Notes under the pieces: generated by a model
Seen by the model: only the letters and a program-made list of their open reading frames with translations
Told to the model about the DNA's origin: nothing
Database searches by the model: none
Shown: positions 11,725 through 23,170 of the stretch, piece after piece
How positions within the stretch are numbered: the first letter of the stretch is position 1
How the letters are laid out: every line of letters starts with the position of its first letter
Translations under genes and position numbers: made by a program
DNA from: Balamuthia mandrillaris
Lineage: Eukaryota; Discosea; Longamoebia; Balamuthiidae
Direction: 5' to 3'
DNA length: 64,000 bases
NCBI GenBank assembly: GCA_031835245.1
Contig: JAVKOQ010000196.1
Location: 32,998 to 96,997 of the forward strand

Positions 11725-12280
11725 AAGAGAAAAAGAACAAGGCAAAAAGGAACGAGGAAATGGGGAAAATAGCACAAATGGGACAACAACAAACCCAAGT
11801 CAACAACGGCAGGAACGCCGGTAAAGTCCTGCAAGATCACGCGAGAGGGCTTGAACAGGATCTCTGTCTGTGTGGTGGAGGTTTTCTCTGCAAAGCATCA
11901 ACCAATCAATCGTGGTTGGAGTGAGCGTGTCAGCGTCCTTTTTCTAGAAAAAAAGTGATGCAAAAGAATTGGTGTTGATTTTTTTGGTTACCCCAGTTGA
12001 GAATGTTTTCTACATCTTCCTTGCGCACGCCAGCAAAGCCACAGTTCCTCACTGCCGACTCCAGCAGCACACGAACGGAGAAAGGCAGCTTCTCTGTGTT
12101 GTTGATTATTATTTTTTCAAAAATCCAAGATGGAGGGTGAGAGAAAAAGAAAGGGAAAGTGCGGAAAGAAATATTACCAAGACGAGAGTCGTTGAGCTCA
12201 GGAAGAGAAAAGTAGCGATAGGTCTGCTCGCCAACGTTCAACTCCCTCTGCAAGTGTTGGTAGGGGTTCGTGCCTTCCAT
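8399..12280 (-). CDS. ACO1: Cytosolic aconitase / iron regulatory protein 1 type
   Basis: Interconverts citrate and isocitrate through a 4Fe-4S cluster; in animals the apo-form binds RNA. Eleven exons on the minus strand join in phase to 895 residues: 12280-12178, 12093-11992, 11887-11795, 11553-10726, 10467-10355, 10295-10178, 10099-9755, 9691-9399, 9306-8811, 8686-8532, 8440-8399. Landmarks include [46 protein letters not shown] (first cluster Cys), [15 protein letters not shown] (other two), [16 protein letters not shown] and [13 protein letters not shown]. The size and order match the IRP1/AcnA subfamily, not the shorter mitochondrial aconitase. The start [10 protein letters not shown] has no mitochondrial presequence. 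The last exon is only 14 codons ([17 protein letters not shown]), placed because it restores the conserved C-terminus. Introns hold GA runs and a 7-bp minisatellite. RNA-binding activity cannot be inferred. Confidence 0.95.
8768..8806 (-). repeat. (CT)n on sense strand, aconitase intron
   Basis: GA run on the plus strand, so CT on the transcribed sense strand, inside the intron 8687-8810. Confidence 0.93.
10577..10714 (-). repeat. 7-bp minisatellite (GCAGAGA)n in aconitase intron
   Basis: About 20 near-identical tandem copies of a 7-bp unit, GCAGAGA on plus and TCTCTGC on the sense strand, within the intron 10468-10725. The units are head-to-tail without spacers, so this is not a CRISPR array. 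Confidence 0.95.
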
Positions 12281-12364
12281 CTTTTTTTTGAGATGATTTG
12301 TAATAAATTTTTTGTTCTTTTTTTTTTTAAAAAAAACCCAAACTCGAAGCGAAGAGAGAGAGAG

Positions 12365-12395
<31 letters not shown>

Positions 12396-12704
12396 AGGAA
12401 AGAAAAACGTACGTTGTCGTTGAAGTGGTGGAATCGCTCTTTCTTCTCTCCTTTGCTTTGCTTTTATTTTCTGAACAAAAAATTATTTAAGGATGGAGAA
12501 ATTATCTATTTATATTCAATAATTTTCGCAAAAATCGCCGAGGAGCCTAATAGTTGTCGACATTTCCTTTTTACAACCAAGTGGTGAATTAATATGTTTA
12601 TATAAGGACAAGGACTTACGTCATTCAAATTCTTTGCGTTCCATACATTCCTTGCATTCCCGTTAAAAATATCAAAAAAAAAAAGAATTACAGTTTTTTT
12701 TCCG
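12281..12704. other. Intergenic: aconitase 5' flank
   Basis: Contains a poly-T/poly-A stretch, a GA microsatellite near 12354-12395 and one TTGTCGACA palindrome centred on 12556-12561. AT-rich sequence follows up to the Cys-rich gene. No supported coding region. Confidence 0.5.
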
Positions 12705-13013
12705 TTAGACGCACTCTTCACAGCCTTCCGCGCAGGTCGAGGAGCCGTCGGAGCAGTTCTTGCACGCAAACAAGCAGTCCTTGCAAGGCAGCTTCATCAA
12801 CCCGCCAAAGATGTGCTTGTCAATGCAGACCAGCAGGCAGCAGGCGGGGTTGCACTTGCAGCAGAACTTGCCGCAGCAGTAACAGGGGAAGCAGATGATG
12901 TAGACGACGAGGCCGATCAGGCCGGCGATGAGGGCGAAGGGGAAGAGTATGATGAATAAAATGCCCTTGAGGATAGACCAGCAGCCCCCGCAGCAACAGC
13001 AAATAGTTCCCAT
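12705..13013 (-). CDS. Small Cys-rich membrane protein, unrecognised
   Basis: Intronless 102-residue ORF starting at an ATG preceded by an A/T-rich leader. It opens with MGTICCCCGGCW, which offers a myristoylation-type Gly2 and clustered Cys for palmitoylation. One long or two short hydrophobic segments follow (about residues 14-45, ILFIILFPFALIAGLIGLVV), then a Cys-rich remainder (CYCCGKFCCKCNPACC and a C-terminal CKDCLFACKNCSDG). About 25% of residues are Cys. It resembles in style, not in sequence, small membrane proteins with Cys-rich ends in plants and protists (PLAC8 or CYSTM-like). I do not recognise a family. Metal binding or lipid anchoring is inference only. The ORF is intact and its composition is non-random. 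Confidence 0.7.
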   Translation of the reverse strand: MGTICCCCGGCWSILKGILFIILFPFALIAGLIGLVVYIICFPCYCCGKFCCKCNPACCLLVCIDKHIFGGLMKLPCKDCLFACKNCSDGSSTCAEGCEECV

Positions 13014-13322
13014 TTTTTTTTTCTCCGGTGTTGTTGGTCTTCTTTGTTGTGTGGTTCTTTTGTTTCGGTTGTGTTGCCTGTATCTCTCGGTTCGAAATTT
13101 TTTTCTGTTATAGTCTATTTTTTAAAAATTATTCCGTTTGGGTTACAATTATTTTTAATAAATTTATCTTTTTTAGGCACATTTAGGCGGATAGGATAAA
13201 TGATATGGCCAATGGGATATTTTGCAATGATCGAGATTTCAGCAATAATGCGATCATCTTTCTGTTTAATCAAATTATTGCTTCGTTCAAAGATATTTTT
13301 TACAACGAACCTGGCCAGGTGG
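13014..13322. other. Intergenic: divergent promoter region
   Basis: AT-rich spacer between the starts of the Cys-rich gene (-) and the PARP-like gene (+). No recognisable motif beyond poly-T and AT tracts. Confidence 0.4.
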
Positions 13323-14536
13323 ATGCAAGCCCCCAAGTGTAACTACCCGAGCTGCACGAAAGCGGTCTTTGTGGACTCCCGTTCCAACCGAGTCCTTGAC
13401 TATTGCGGTCGGACACACGCCAATGCTCATGGTGCCAAAAAAAAAAACCTGCACAACACATGCCTCTTTGTTCGTTTCCATCATAACGCCTTTCGTGTTC
13501 TTTTGTTTTAAACAGCTGCTATGAAAGCTCTCCCAGGGGTCCCCCCTGGTTTTCCCACCACAACGACGACAGGAACGAAAACCTGTGGGTTGCCAGGATG
13601 CAATAACGCTGTGTACGTGGAACAAGGCACGGGCAAAGTGCACAATTATTGTGGTCGAACTCACGCACAAAAACATAGAGGTGTGGTGTCCCTTTTGGCC
13701 TTGACTTGCTCACTCTCTTGTCGTTTCGTCCTGTCTTTCTTGCTTTGTCATATTTCTCTCCTGTTGTTTCAATGCTATCGTTTGAGTTCACCACGTAACA
13801 AATCCTTTGTTCTCTTTTCTTCAAGCAACAGCTCTTCGTTCCATAAAGCAACGCTCCCTCAACGAAACCTCCTTCCGCCTCTACTTCTCGTTCCGTTACC
13901 GTTCTCTCCTCTGCTGACCGCAAATACCAAGACCTCTCTGCCCAATTCGCTCAACGTTGGCGCCATCCCTCCAGGCCAGGCACCATCCACACCATCCTCC
14001 GCATCCACAACCCTCTCCTAAAGCAACGCTTCAAAGCCTATCAACAGCACATCGTCAGCAATGTGTCAAACCTCCAAGTTTGGGGAGAAGGAGGTCCTGG
14101 CAACACCCACAGGCGCTTCCATGGGACCAAGAGTTGGGTGTGTGACCTGGGAGTTGGAAAGCAATCCCAAAGCTTGAAGCTGTGCAAGAATGCAAGTTGC
14201 TCTGTGTGTGGAATCATCCGCCAGGGTTTAAAGCTGAGCAAAGTAGTCGGAAGGAACAGGTTTGGCCAGGGCTTGTACTTATCTTCCACTTCCTCCAAGG
14301 CCAACGACTATACCAACAATTGCCTGGTGAGCGGTGGATATAGAGCCATGTTCTTGTGTTACGTGGTTGTTGGGAAAGGATGGAAGATACTGCAAGACAG
14401 CCCCTCGTTGCAGGGTCCTCCCAAGGGCTTTCACTCGGTGTTGGGAGAGGTAGGCTCTTCGTTGAATTATGATGAGGTGGTTGTGTATCAGGAAGAGGCT
14501 GTTTATCCTGCTTACTTGATCATTTACAAGCAGTGA
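13323..14536 (+). CDS. PARP-like ADP-ribosyltransferase with two zinc-finger-like modules
   Basis: Predicted to transfer ADP-ribose from NAD+ to a target. Exon 1 (13323-13431) encodes CNYPSCTKAVFVDS then LDYCGRTHANAH. Exon 2 (13516-13680) encodes a second copy, CGLPGCNNAVYVEQ then HNYCGRTHAQKH; the C-x4-C and YCGRTHA pattern suggests a small metal-binding finger. The last exon holds the catalytic domain: QRRFHGTK-like motif (RRFHGTKSWVCDLG, His), RFGQGLYLSSTSSKANDY (Tyr) and LNYDEVVVY (Glu), i.e. an H-Y-E triad. This arrangement is known from fungal PARP-like proteins. The third exon's start is uncertain: an acceptor at 13931 keeps the frame and gives 292 residues, but drops part of a plausible upstream segment (ADRKYQ). 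A paralogue lacking the catalytic domain lies at 17111-17687. Confidence 0.8.
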
Positions 14537-14685
14537 CAAAGCGAAAGTGACTCAAAAAAATAGTAGCTCGATGTTTTAAGTCATCCTTTAAGCAGGGACG
14601 ATGCTATCGAAGTCACCTTGGGAGGAATTCATAACGTGAAACAAAAAGGAGAACAAGAAAGAGAGAGCAATGGAGTTTACTTCGT

Positions 14686-16762
14686 TCAGAATTTGCAAAA
14701 GCCTTGATGTCTCGGCACAGGTATCACATCCCTGATATTGTGCGTTCCAGTCAAGAACTGCACGAACCGCTCGAAACCCATTCCAAAACCTGCATGCGGG
14801 ACAGAGCCCCAACGCCGCAAATCCAAGTACCACTCGTAGTCTTCCGTCTTCATCTTCATCTCTTTCATTCTCCTCGCCAACAGCTCATAGTTCTCTTCGC
14901 GTACACTTCCACCGATTAACTCCCCTATGCGTGGAACAAGCAAGTCCATTGCTTGTACCGTTGGCCCTGCTTCTCCTCCTTGTTCTTCATCGTTGAGCTT
15001 CATGTAAAAGGGTTTGATGGCTTTGGGATAGTTGACTACGAAAACGGGACGTCCCTCGCAAAGCTCTTCGCACAAAAACCGCTCGTGCTCTTTGTGAAGA
15101 TCGTCTCCCCATTTCGCTTGGAACTGAAACTTACTGTTGTCTCGCTCTTGCTCCTTTTGTAACCACCGAATGGCTTCCGTGTAGGTCATCACTTCAAAGC
15201 CTTTCTCTTTGGCTTCGTACTCTACTATCCGTTGGAGGCGTTGGCGAAGGTCCTCATTTTCTTCCACTTGTTGCTCAAAGAAAGCCAGTTCTGGTTCGCA
15301 TCGCTCCAGGACCTGACGCACTACCGATACCATCATGTCTTGCGCTAAACGGATGTTGGTGGAAAGGTCAGCAAAGGCCAGCTCGGGTTCCAACATCCAA
15401 AACTCGGCGAGGTGGTGTCGGGTGTTGGAAGGGTCAGCACGAAAAGTTGGACCAAAGGTGTAGACTCGAGACATAGCGCAGGCCGCCATTTCTGCTTGCA
15501 ACTGCCCGGACACTGTCAAGCTCACTGGAGTGTTAAAGAAGCTGTTCTTCTTCATTCCTCCCGCTTCTTCATTTGATTGTGGTTTTGTTTGTTCTTGCTC
15601 CGGTTGTGATAGTTGTTCTTGGAAAGAAGGAGTATCGACGATAAATTGTTCACCGGCCCCTTCGCAGTCTCCGCTGGTGAGAATGGGAGTGTTGACCTCG
15701 ATGAAGCCTTGAGAGTCAAAGAATTGGCGAATGGCCAGGGAGGCGGCGTTGCGCACGCGAAGCACGCTGGAAAACGTTCTTGTGCGAGGACGCAGATGCG
15801 CTATTTCACGGAGGTACTCCAGAGAGTGTTTCTTTTTGGCTAAAGGATATGTCTATTTTGTTGATTTGGGGTATGAGACTATGATGCAAGGAATAAGAGA
15901 AGAAGAAGCAGGACAAGAAGAAATAGAAGAAGAAGGAGAACAACAACAACAAGAAGAAGAAGAACAAGAAGAAGAAGAAGAACAAGAACAAGAACAAGAA
16001 GAACAAGAACAAGAAGCAGAACAAGTAGGAGAAGAAGAAGAAGAAGAAGAAGAAGAAGAAGAAGAAGAAGAAGAACAAGAAGAAGAAGCAGAAGAAGGAG
16101 AAGGAGAAAAAGAAAGTAAGAATGTACATCAGGATCACAGGGACCCAACAGGGAAATGCTGTCACCCTGCAGCTCAATTCTCTGACCACTCTTTGGGCTC
16201 TCCGCGATCGTCCCAGTAATGGAAATGCTGCAACCGGTGCTCAGCCTAAAGGCCGTCATTAAAACATACCCAGCAAATAAGCACGAATGAAGAATAATAT
16301 GAAAGAAAAGAAATAAGAAAGAAAAATAAAATAAAGAAAAGAAAAAGAAAAAAGAGAAAGGAAAAGAAAAGAAAAAAGCGAAAGAGGAAGAGAAAGAGAA
16401 AGAAAGAAAAAAGAACAAAAAAGAAAAAGAAAAAAATATAGACCCAAAAAACAAAAAGAAATAGCAACAGAATAAGAAATAAGAAGAGCAGCGAACCCTT
16501 TGGCAGAGTCAGGCGTAGCGATGACTTGGAGCGAGTGATGGTGAGTCCCATCCGTGAGCTGCAAAAAACTGAAATGCTTCTGGTGACGGACCGTTTGAAG
16601 CCACCCGTTGAGACGAACCTTTTGCCCGATCATCGCCTCGCCGCTGCCGAGCACCTGCGCCACGGTCAGCGGGAGCTTCGCGCTTTGTACCAGCTCTTTG
16701 AGCGGCGTGGCTGTTCTTGTCGCAAAGCAACGACGAAAGGGGACGTTTGCGCGAAAAGCCAT
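14686..16762 (-). CDS. NARS2: Asparaginyl-tRNA synthetase, organellar/bacterial type
   Basis: Class IIb synthetase charging tRNA-Asn, probably in mitochondria. Three exons (16762-16497, 16245-16128, 15852-14686) give 516 residues. The N-terminus MAFRANVPFRRCFATR is Arg-rich, lacks acids and looks like a mitochondrial presequence. An OB-fold anticodon-binding domain follows (VRLNGWLQTVRHQKHFSFLQL, LSTGCSISITGTI). The catalytic core has HSLEYLREIAHLRPRT (motif 1 region), [24 protein letters not shown]-like motif 2 (written in part), and motif 3 HAGFGMGFERFVQFLTG. It ends NIRDVIPVPRHQGFCKF, like bacterial AsnS. The close similarity to the bacterial enzyme supports endosymbiotic descent. The second intron (15853-16127) is almost wholly a GAA/TTC array. 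Confidence 0.94.
15890..16115 (-). repeat. (TTC)n-type array on sense strand, AsnRS intron
   Basis: GAA/GAACAA repeats on the plus strand fill the intron. Poly-Glu open frames on the plus strand here are not genes. Confidence 0.93.
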
Positions 16763-17110
16763 TGCCACTCTTAAAAAACGAATCGAAGAAGAACAAGAAG
16801 AAGAAAGAAGCTTCGCAGCGTGCAGCAAATGTGACCTTTTCTGTTTCTTTTTGTGTCGACAAAAGATGGTAACTGTGCACAAATGCTGTGGTAAATGTCA
16901 ACGATTAGAGCAGAGTGAGTGCAGCACAAATTTTTACCGACAAAAACACAGCAGGAGTTGTTCACAAGGACTGTAGTTATTGTCAACGAAAGGAGCAAGG
17001 TGCAAGCAGTAATTTTTGTCGACACTAAGAGATTCTCTCTCTCTCGTACTCTCTCTCTCCCGCTCCTGGCATCAAGCAAGCGGGATACACCTCTTGTTAG
17101 ACCACGCGGC
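16763..17110. other. Intergenic with degenerate direct repeats
   Basis: Two diverged ~45-bp copies begin TGTCAACGA near 16896 and 16980, and each ends near a TTTTT-x-CGACA block. GTCGAC occurs at 16855-16860 and 17018-17023. Upstream of the AsnRS start, so a promoter role is possible. Confidence 0.5.
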
Positions 17111-17687
17111 CTAGCTTGTGGTTGAGCTTGGAGTTGTTCCTTGGGTTGTAGGTGTTACAGAAGATGAAGAAGATGGTAATGTGGCTGTAGGAGAGGAAGT
17201 ACTTGAGGCAGCTAGAATGTGGTTTGGTAAAGAGAGTGTTTCAAAAAAAACAGTCGAAATAACGGGAAAGGAGGGACGGGATGGCAACAACAAAGAGAGC
17301 TCTGAATGAAGAGACAAGATAAAGAAGAGGATACCTAGATGCGTTTGTGCATGAGTTCGGCCACAATAGTCGTGCACTTTGCCCGTGCCTGGTTCCACGT
17401 ATGCAGCTTTGTGGCACCCTGGCAACCCACAAACCTTTGCGGCAGGGGAACTTGACGGAGCAACCCCTGTTGTTGCCTTTGCTTGGGGTTGAGCTTTCAA
17501 AGCACCTTTTCCACCATAGCATTAGGCTTTTTTTCTTTTGGTTTTTAAAAAAATGTTTTGTTACCATACCATGAGCAGTGGCGTGTGTTCTGCCGCAGTA
17601 GTCATGGACGCGGTTGGTGGTGGGTTCCACAAAGACCGCTTTCGTGCAGCCCGGAAAGTTACAAACGGGAGCAGCAGCAGCTTGCAT
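17111..17687 (-). CDS. Two-finger protein, paralogue of the PARP-like N-terminus
   Basis: Three exons (17687-17570, 17505-17335, 17211-17111) encode 129 residues. The two modules are CNFPGCTKAVFVEP...HDYCGRTHATAH and CGLPGCHKAAYVEP...HDYCGRTHAQTH. The exon boundaries and phases are the same as in exons 1 and 2 of 13323-14536. The third exon is a short Ser/Thr/Pro tail (SSSSSVTPTTQGTTPSS) ending in a stop, with no ADP-ribosyltransferase domain. It is either a real finger-only gene or a copy that lost its catalytic exon. The reading frame and splice sites are intact, which favours a functional gene. Ligand and role are unknown; it could compete with the full-length paralogue for the same partner, but that is speculation. 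Confidence 0.72.
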
Positions 17688-18030
17688 CTGGTTGTAACAG
17701 TTTCCTGCAGTCCTTTTGGGTTCCTTTCGATCTCGTTTGTGCACTTTTATTGCAGCATTTGCCTTCGATTTGAGAAGAACGAAACAATTTTCCAGGAGAT
17801 AAGTTATCGAATTTGAACGATTATTCCAAATAGTCACAATTTTATTCGACTTTATGTCCATTTTAGGATAACATCCTCGATTATTTGCTATTTTATTTAA
17901 AAGTAAAGGGAAGATAAATTATCGCCAATCGGAAAAAAATGCCGCAAATTATTAGTGGAAAACAAAATATCATTACTGGCCTCCCTGCACTCTTTCGGCA
18001 CTCCCACCGCGAAGGACGAAGAGACACGCC
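17688..18030. other. Intergenic: divergent promoter region
   Basis: AT-rich sequence between the finger gene (-) and the ABC transporter (+), with several short TTATCG/CGATAA elements. Nothing coding is supported. Confidence 0.4.
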
Positions 18031-21000
18031 ATGGGGTGCAGCCAGGACCGCCGGGTGCTGCTTGTCGCCTCGTTCTTCCTCTTATCCAGCTTCTTTTTCG
18101 GTTCGTAATATATGCTCTCCTCTCTTTTTTTTTTCCTCTTCTTTATACCTAATCTTGTTTGATACGAAGAACAAGGAAGAAGCGATCAGTCACAGTTCCC
18201 TTTGAAGCCGATCGACTATGACGCCCCCGCTCAACAAGGACAGCTGCAACCCTTCCACCTCTCCGCACGCGGCGGCTTCACCGGCCTCGTGAAGCTCTCC
18301 TGGTCCTTCTCCTCCGCCAATGCCTCTCTTCCCAACGTTTTCGGAGCTGCTGGGGGTGTGCCCAGCCTCGCTAGTCCGTTGCAGAACGGCTCGGTCTTGT
18401 TGGCGGCTGGACATGAGGGGGATGACGCCTCCTGGTTCTTTGTGGTGCAGGCCACGAGTGCTGCGCAGTATGCTCTGAAGTCTTCCATGCAAGTTACTGT
18501 TATTCGTAAGTATTTTTTTTTTAATTTTCGTTCTTCATTTCTTCTTCGCTTGTTGTTCGCTTTCTTGTTCTTGTTCTTGTTCTTGTTCTTGTTCTTGTTC
18601 TTGTTCTTGTTCTTGTTCTTGTTCTTGTTCTTGTTCTTGTTCTTGTTCTTGTTCTTGTTCTTGTTCTTGTTCTTGCTCTCTTGTTCTTGTGCTTCCTCTT
18701 TCTTGTTCTTCTTCTTCTTCTTCTTCTTCTTCTTCTTCTTCTTCTTGTTCTTCTTCTTGTTCTTGTTCTTCTTCTTGTTCTTGTTCTTCTTGTTCTTCTT
18801 CTTTCTGTCTTTTCTGTTGTTTTTTTTCTCTCTTCATCTCCTTTTTTCTCTCTAACTGACAAAAATACAAACAATAGATACGCTTTCTCTAACCTCCGGC
18901 CAACCCTCCGAACTGATCGACTTGGACATGGGCGAGTACCAACTGCTCCACCTCCCCTCCAGCAAGCACCGCAACGGTCTCGTCACGGTGGACGTCGTCC
19001 AGAAGAAGTATCCTAACCAGCAGCTCTTCATCAGCAGGGGCAATCCTCGTTTGCTACCAGACCCCAACATGAGCCTCAACAAGGTGGACCTGAGCACATG
19101 CCCTTGCGACCTCTTCGCGGAGGGACAGCAGGACGGCCTGGATTGGTACTTCCTGATGTATGCTGGCGATGCCTCTTCGTTCAACAGCAGATTCTTGGTC
19201 GTGTCTCATCGTAAGAGCGCTCTTCTCTCTTCTCTCTTCTCTCTCTCTCTCTCTCTCTCAACAATGACCCAAACCTTGAAAACAAATACCAAACCAGCAA
19301 CGATGGAGTTTAAACCAGGACAACAGATGGCCATCCCTTGCCTTCCAGAACAGAAACAAACCCTCTTGTTTAAAATGAACGCACAACGAGGACGCGGCGC
19401 TTTCATCCGTCTCAGCGTTACCTACAACAGCGCCCCAAGCTTCAAGTTTTGTGTGAAGAGCCACACCATACCTTCCCCCTCTTCAACGGGCGATTGTTTC
19501 GGACCCTATTCCGGAGTTGGAGACTTGAAACAAGAGTTCTTGGCTACGAGTGATGGACAAGATTGGTATTTCTCTTTCGTGGTGGAGGCAGCCGGCAACA
19601 ACACTCCTCCTTATTGTGCCATTTCGTTTTCGGTGGAGTCTTCTGGTAACGTTCTCTCTTTCGCTTTCTCTTTCAATCATCGCTTTCTTCTTTTGTCGCT
19701 AAACTGCAAATATAAACCAATACAGAAACTCAAGAACTTGCTCCAGGCCAACGCTTCGCCTACCCAACAAACTACAATCCTGTCTCCACGCTCATTCCTT
19801 TCAAGCTGCCTCGCCAAAGCTACATGGCAGAAGAGGGCGGTCTCATCTCGTTGCAAATCGACTCCTCTGACCTAACCATTACTCAGGTGACTTACTCGCT
19901 ATCACCCTCCTCCTGCTTGCCCTACAAACCGCAAATGACGGCATTGAACGTGTCCACCTGGGTGACGAGCACCCCAACTTCTATGGATAATGTGGATTGG
20001 TGGCTGCTGATGAACGTCACCGGGAGTTATGTCACTTGGGGCATTACCATCACTCCTCAACGTATGCTTTCTTTCTTATGTTTGTTTTGGTATTTGTTCC
20101 CTCGTTATCTAGCCTCTTATCCCTCAACCGATAAATGAATGGATGATCAGCTATAACACATCTGGTCAGCGGTCAGTCCAGTCAATTCGCAGTTTCTTCC
20201 TCCACTCCGCGTCTCTTCCTCCTCGATGCGGTTGCCCAGGGCGCCGGTTTGGTGCGTGTGAAACTAACGGTTGCGCCCGGTGCCGCTCTCTTGCTGCAGG
20301 TTCGGTGCAGCAGTTGGCCGGCCCAATGGCAGCAGCTGGACGCCTCCGCTTCCCCGCAGGTCCTCTCTGCGAACAGCCGAGAGGCAGATGACGTGAAGTG
20401 GTGGTTCATGGCCACGAGCACCGATGCCGCTGCCGTTGGCTTTGTGTTGGAAGTTACCGCTATTGGTTCGTACCATCTGTTTTTTGATGTCGTGTTTGGT
20501 TTGTTTTGTCGTTCTGTTGGCGTAACAAACTAACAAAACTTTTACAACAGAAACACAACACATAGAAAACGGCCAACTTGTTGTTCTAACTCCTCTACAG
20601 GAACAATTGTTTGTGCTTCGTCACTCCCACTCTTCCGGCGTTCTCCTGATTGACAATCCGCAACAAACCAACCTCACCGTCTCTTCCAACTCCAACATTC
20701 CTTCTCAGGCGATCGCTGTTGCGAACAACAACACTCAGTTTTGGGTTGTTTCTCAGACAAGCGATGAGATCGACTGGTGGATTATCGCACATGAAACCGC
20801 AGTTCCATCCGCTTCTTTCACTGCAACCGCATTACGTACGTGTTCTTATTTCTCTTTGTTTCTTTTTCAAATGCCTTCTATGCTTCTTTCATCATTTCGC
20901 GCGCTCTCTCTCTCTCTCTCTCGCTCTCTCTCTCATGAATCTTTACTGAAGTACCAACAAACAAAAACAGCAAGCATCGATATCTCCTCCCAAGCAGGAC

Positions 21001-23124
21001 AACGCATCGACATTGATGCCACCGCGATGCGCCAGGCTCCGTTCCAAACGCTCCTCCGAATCTCTCCGAATCATCACCGCCGCAACAACGCCGTTCTCTC
21101 CTTCACCTTCTTCGCCAACGACAACAGCACTTATTGGCCTCTTCAATTCATCGTGCAAACCAACTCCATTCCTGCTTCTTCCGTTGCTCCTTTAGCCAAC
21201 GGGAGCACCATTCTTGCCTCGGGCAGCGACGCTCAGAGCTCACCGACGTGGTACATTCTCATTCGTAACCCAACTTCGACCGTCCTCAACACCACCTTCT
21301 CCTTCATCTTTGAACAAACTTCGATGCTCGAGTTTTGCGATCCGGTCATCACCTGTTACGGTCACGGCGAGTGTCTTCCTCCCGACGAACCCAGCGCAGA
21401 CGTTTGTCTCTGCATCGGTGCCCTGGGCTATGGCTACGAGGGAGAGTTCTGTCATCACAAGAGCTCTAGCTTCATCCTCCTCTGCGCCGTGCTCATCCTC
21501 AACTTCAATGTCATGTTCTTTACGTTTGTGGTGGTCTTCTTCTGGAGCCGTATCAGAAATTGCTTCAGGAGCAGGGAGGAGAAACGACGACGAGCCCAGG
21601 CCGCAGAGAAGCTATCGTTGCGCAACACGATGGTTCGTCTCTATGGAGAACAGGAAACGGACTCACTCCTTCAAGACGCCATGAAGCAGAAAGAAGAGGA
21701 GGATCGTGATCAACGCTCCGCGATACTCACCCCAGAGCATCTCATCGAGATAAGCCTTAACAACATGGGTTGCTCCGTTTCCACCTCTTCATTTCCTAGT
21801 CTCTCCAAACGCTCTTCTTCCTCGCCAAAGCAGAAGATGCTGCTGCAAAACATTACTGCCACGTTCTCACCAGGAAAGCTGGTGGCCATCATGGGACCCT
21901 CCGGAGCCGGCAAGTCCACCCTGTTGAAAGTGTTGGCAGGAAAGATGAAGCACAAGACCACTGGCACCATCCACATCAACGGCGCTCGCGGTGCTCGTCT
22001 CTCCAAGTTCCGTAAGCTCATGGGCTTCGTGCCGCAAGACGACGTCATGCACCGGGAGCTCTCGGTGGAGGAGAACATCAGCTTCTCGGCGGCTCTTCGC
22101 CTGCCGAGGGCCTGGAGAAAGGCCAGAAAGAAAGAGATGGTGGACCAAGTCATCGACACGCTCAAACTTTCTCACGTGCGTCACAGCAAGATCGGCGGTG
22201 GAGACACCTCCCAGGCTGTCTCCGGTGGCGAGAGAAAGAGAGCGAGCATCGGCATGGAGCTGGCTGCCCTGCCCTCCGTTCTCTTCTTGGACGAGCCGAC
22301 CAGCGGCTTGGACTCCCCCACCGCGTTGGAGCTGGTGCGCCACCTCAAGCTCATCGCGCAGCGCAACTTCACCGTCATTGCCGTCATCCATCAGCCCCCT
22401 CCGCTGGTCTTCCAGCAGTTCGATCAGGTCATGTTGTTGGCCAAGGGAGGGAGGCTGAGATACTTTGGACCTCCGGAGGAGGCCATTGACTTTTTGCCGG
22501 TGGAGAAGCAAACGATGCCGCCCTTCACCAACCCTGCCGATTACTTCCTGGAGGAGATCGAGTCGTTCCAATGGCAAGTCGGAGCTTCGCCCCCTTCCGG
22601 CTCTTCTGCTTCTTCTTCTTCTTCTTCGAGTGTTTCAGGATGGCAGTCCACAAATAGAAGAGTGCAACAGCCTCAGTATTATCGATTGCCGCCCAGCTCA
22701 GAGCTGGTGAGAAAGAACATGGCGTTCTGGAGGCAGCTGTGGGGCTTCATGGGCCGGTCGTTCTTGCAGCAGAAGAGGGACCTTAAGGGCTTCTTCTTGA
22801 ACAACTTCTTGGTCATTCTTTCCGCGTTCCTTCTGGTATCGTTGTTTTATCTCCTCTCTTCAACTGTTGTTTTGGTTTTAGTTTAACATTTGCTTCAAAA
22901 CACAAAAAGGGCTTTTCTTTCCGTGACAATCCTTATGTGGGTCCGGTTCGTCCTTCGGAGGCCGAGTCTTGTCCCAGCTTCATTCGTGCCGCTTGTTTGC
23001 TGCCCCAGGCGGATACGATCTCCTCTCAGAGCATGCTTACGTGTTTGGCTATTGGCTTGACTGCTGTTGCCACTTCCCTTGGCGTCTTTGGAAAGTAAGA
23101 CACTTTTTCTATGTTCCTTTTCAT

Positions 23125-23170
<46 letters not shown>

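Noticed and set aside
13681-14021. Continuation of the PARP-like exon 2 frame to 14021 as a Ser-rich protein
   Set aside because: That frame crosses a good donor and a pyrimidine-rich intron and misses the catalytic domain, which needs a splice into another frame.
15880-16219. Poly-Glu/Gln protein on the plus strand
   Set aside because: It is the antisense of the TTC array in an AsnRS intron; the synthetase reading frame on the minus strand explains the region.
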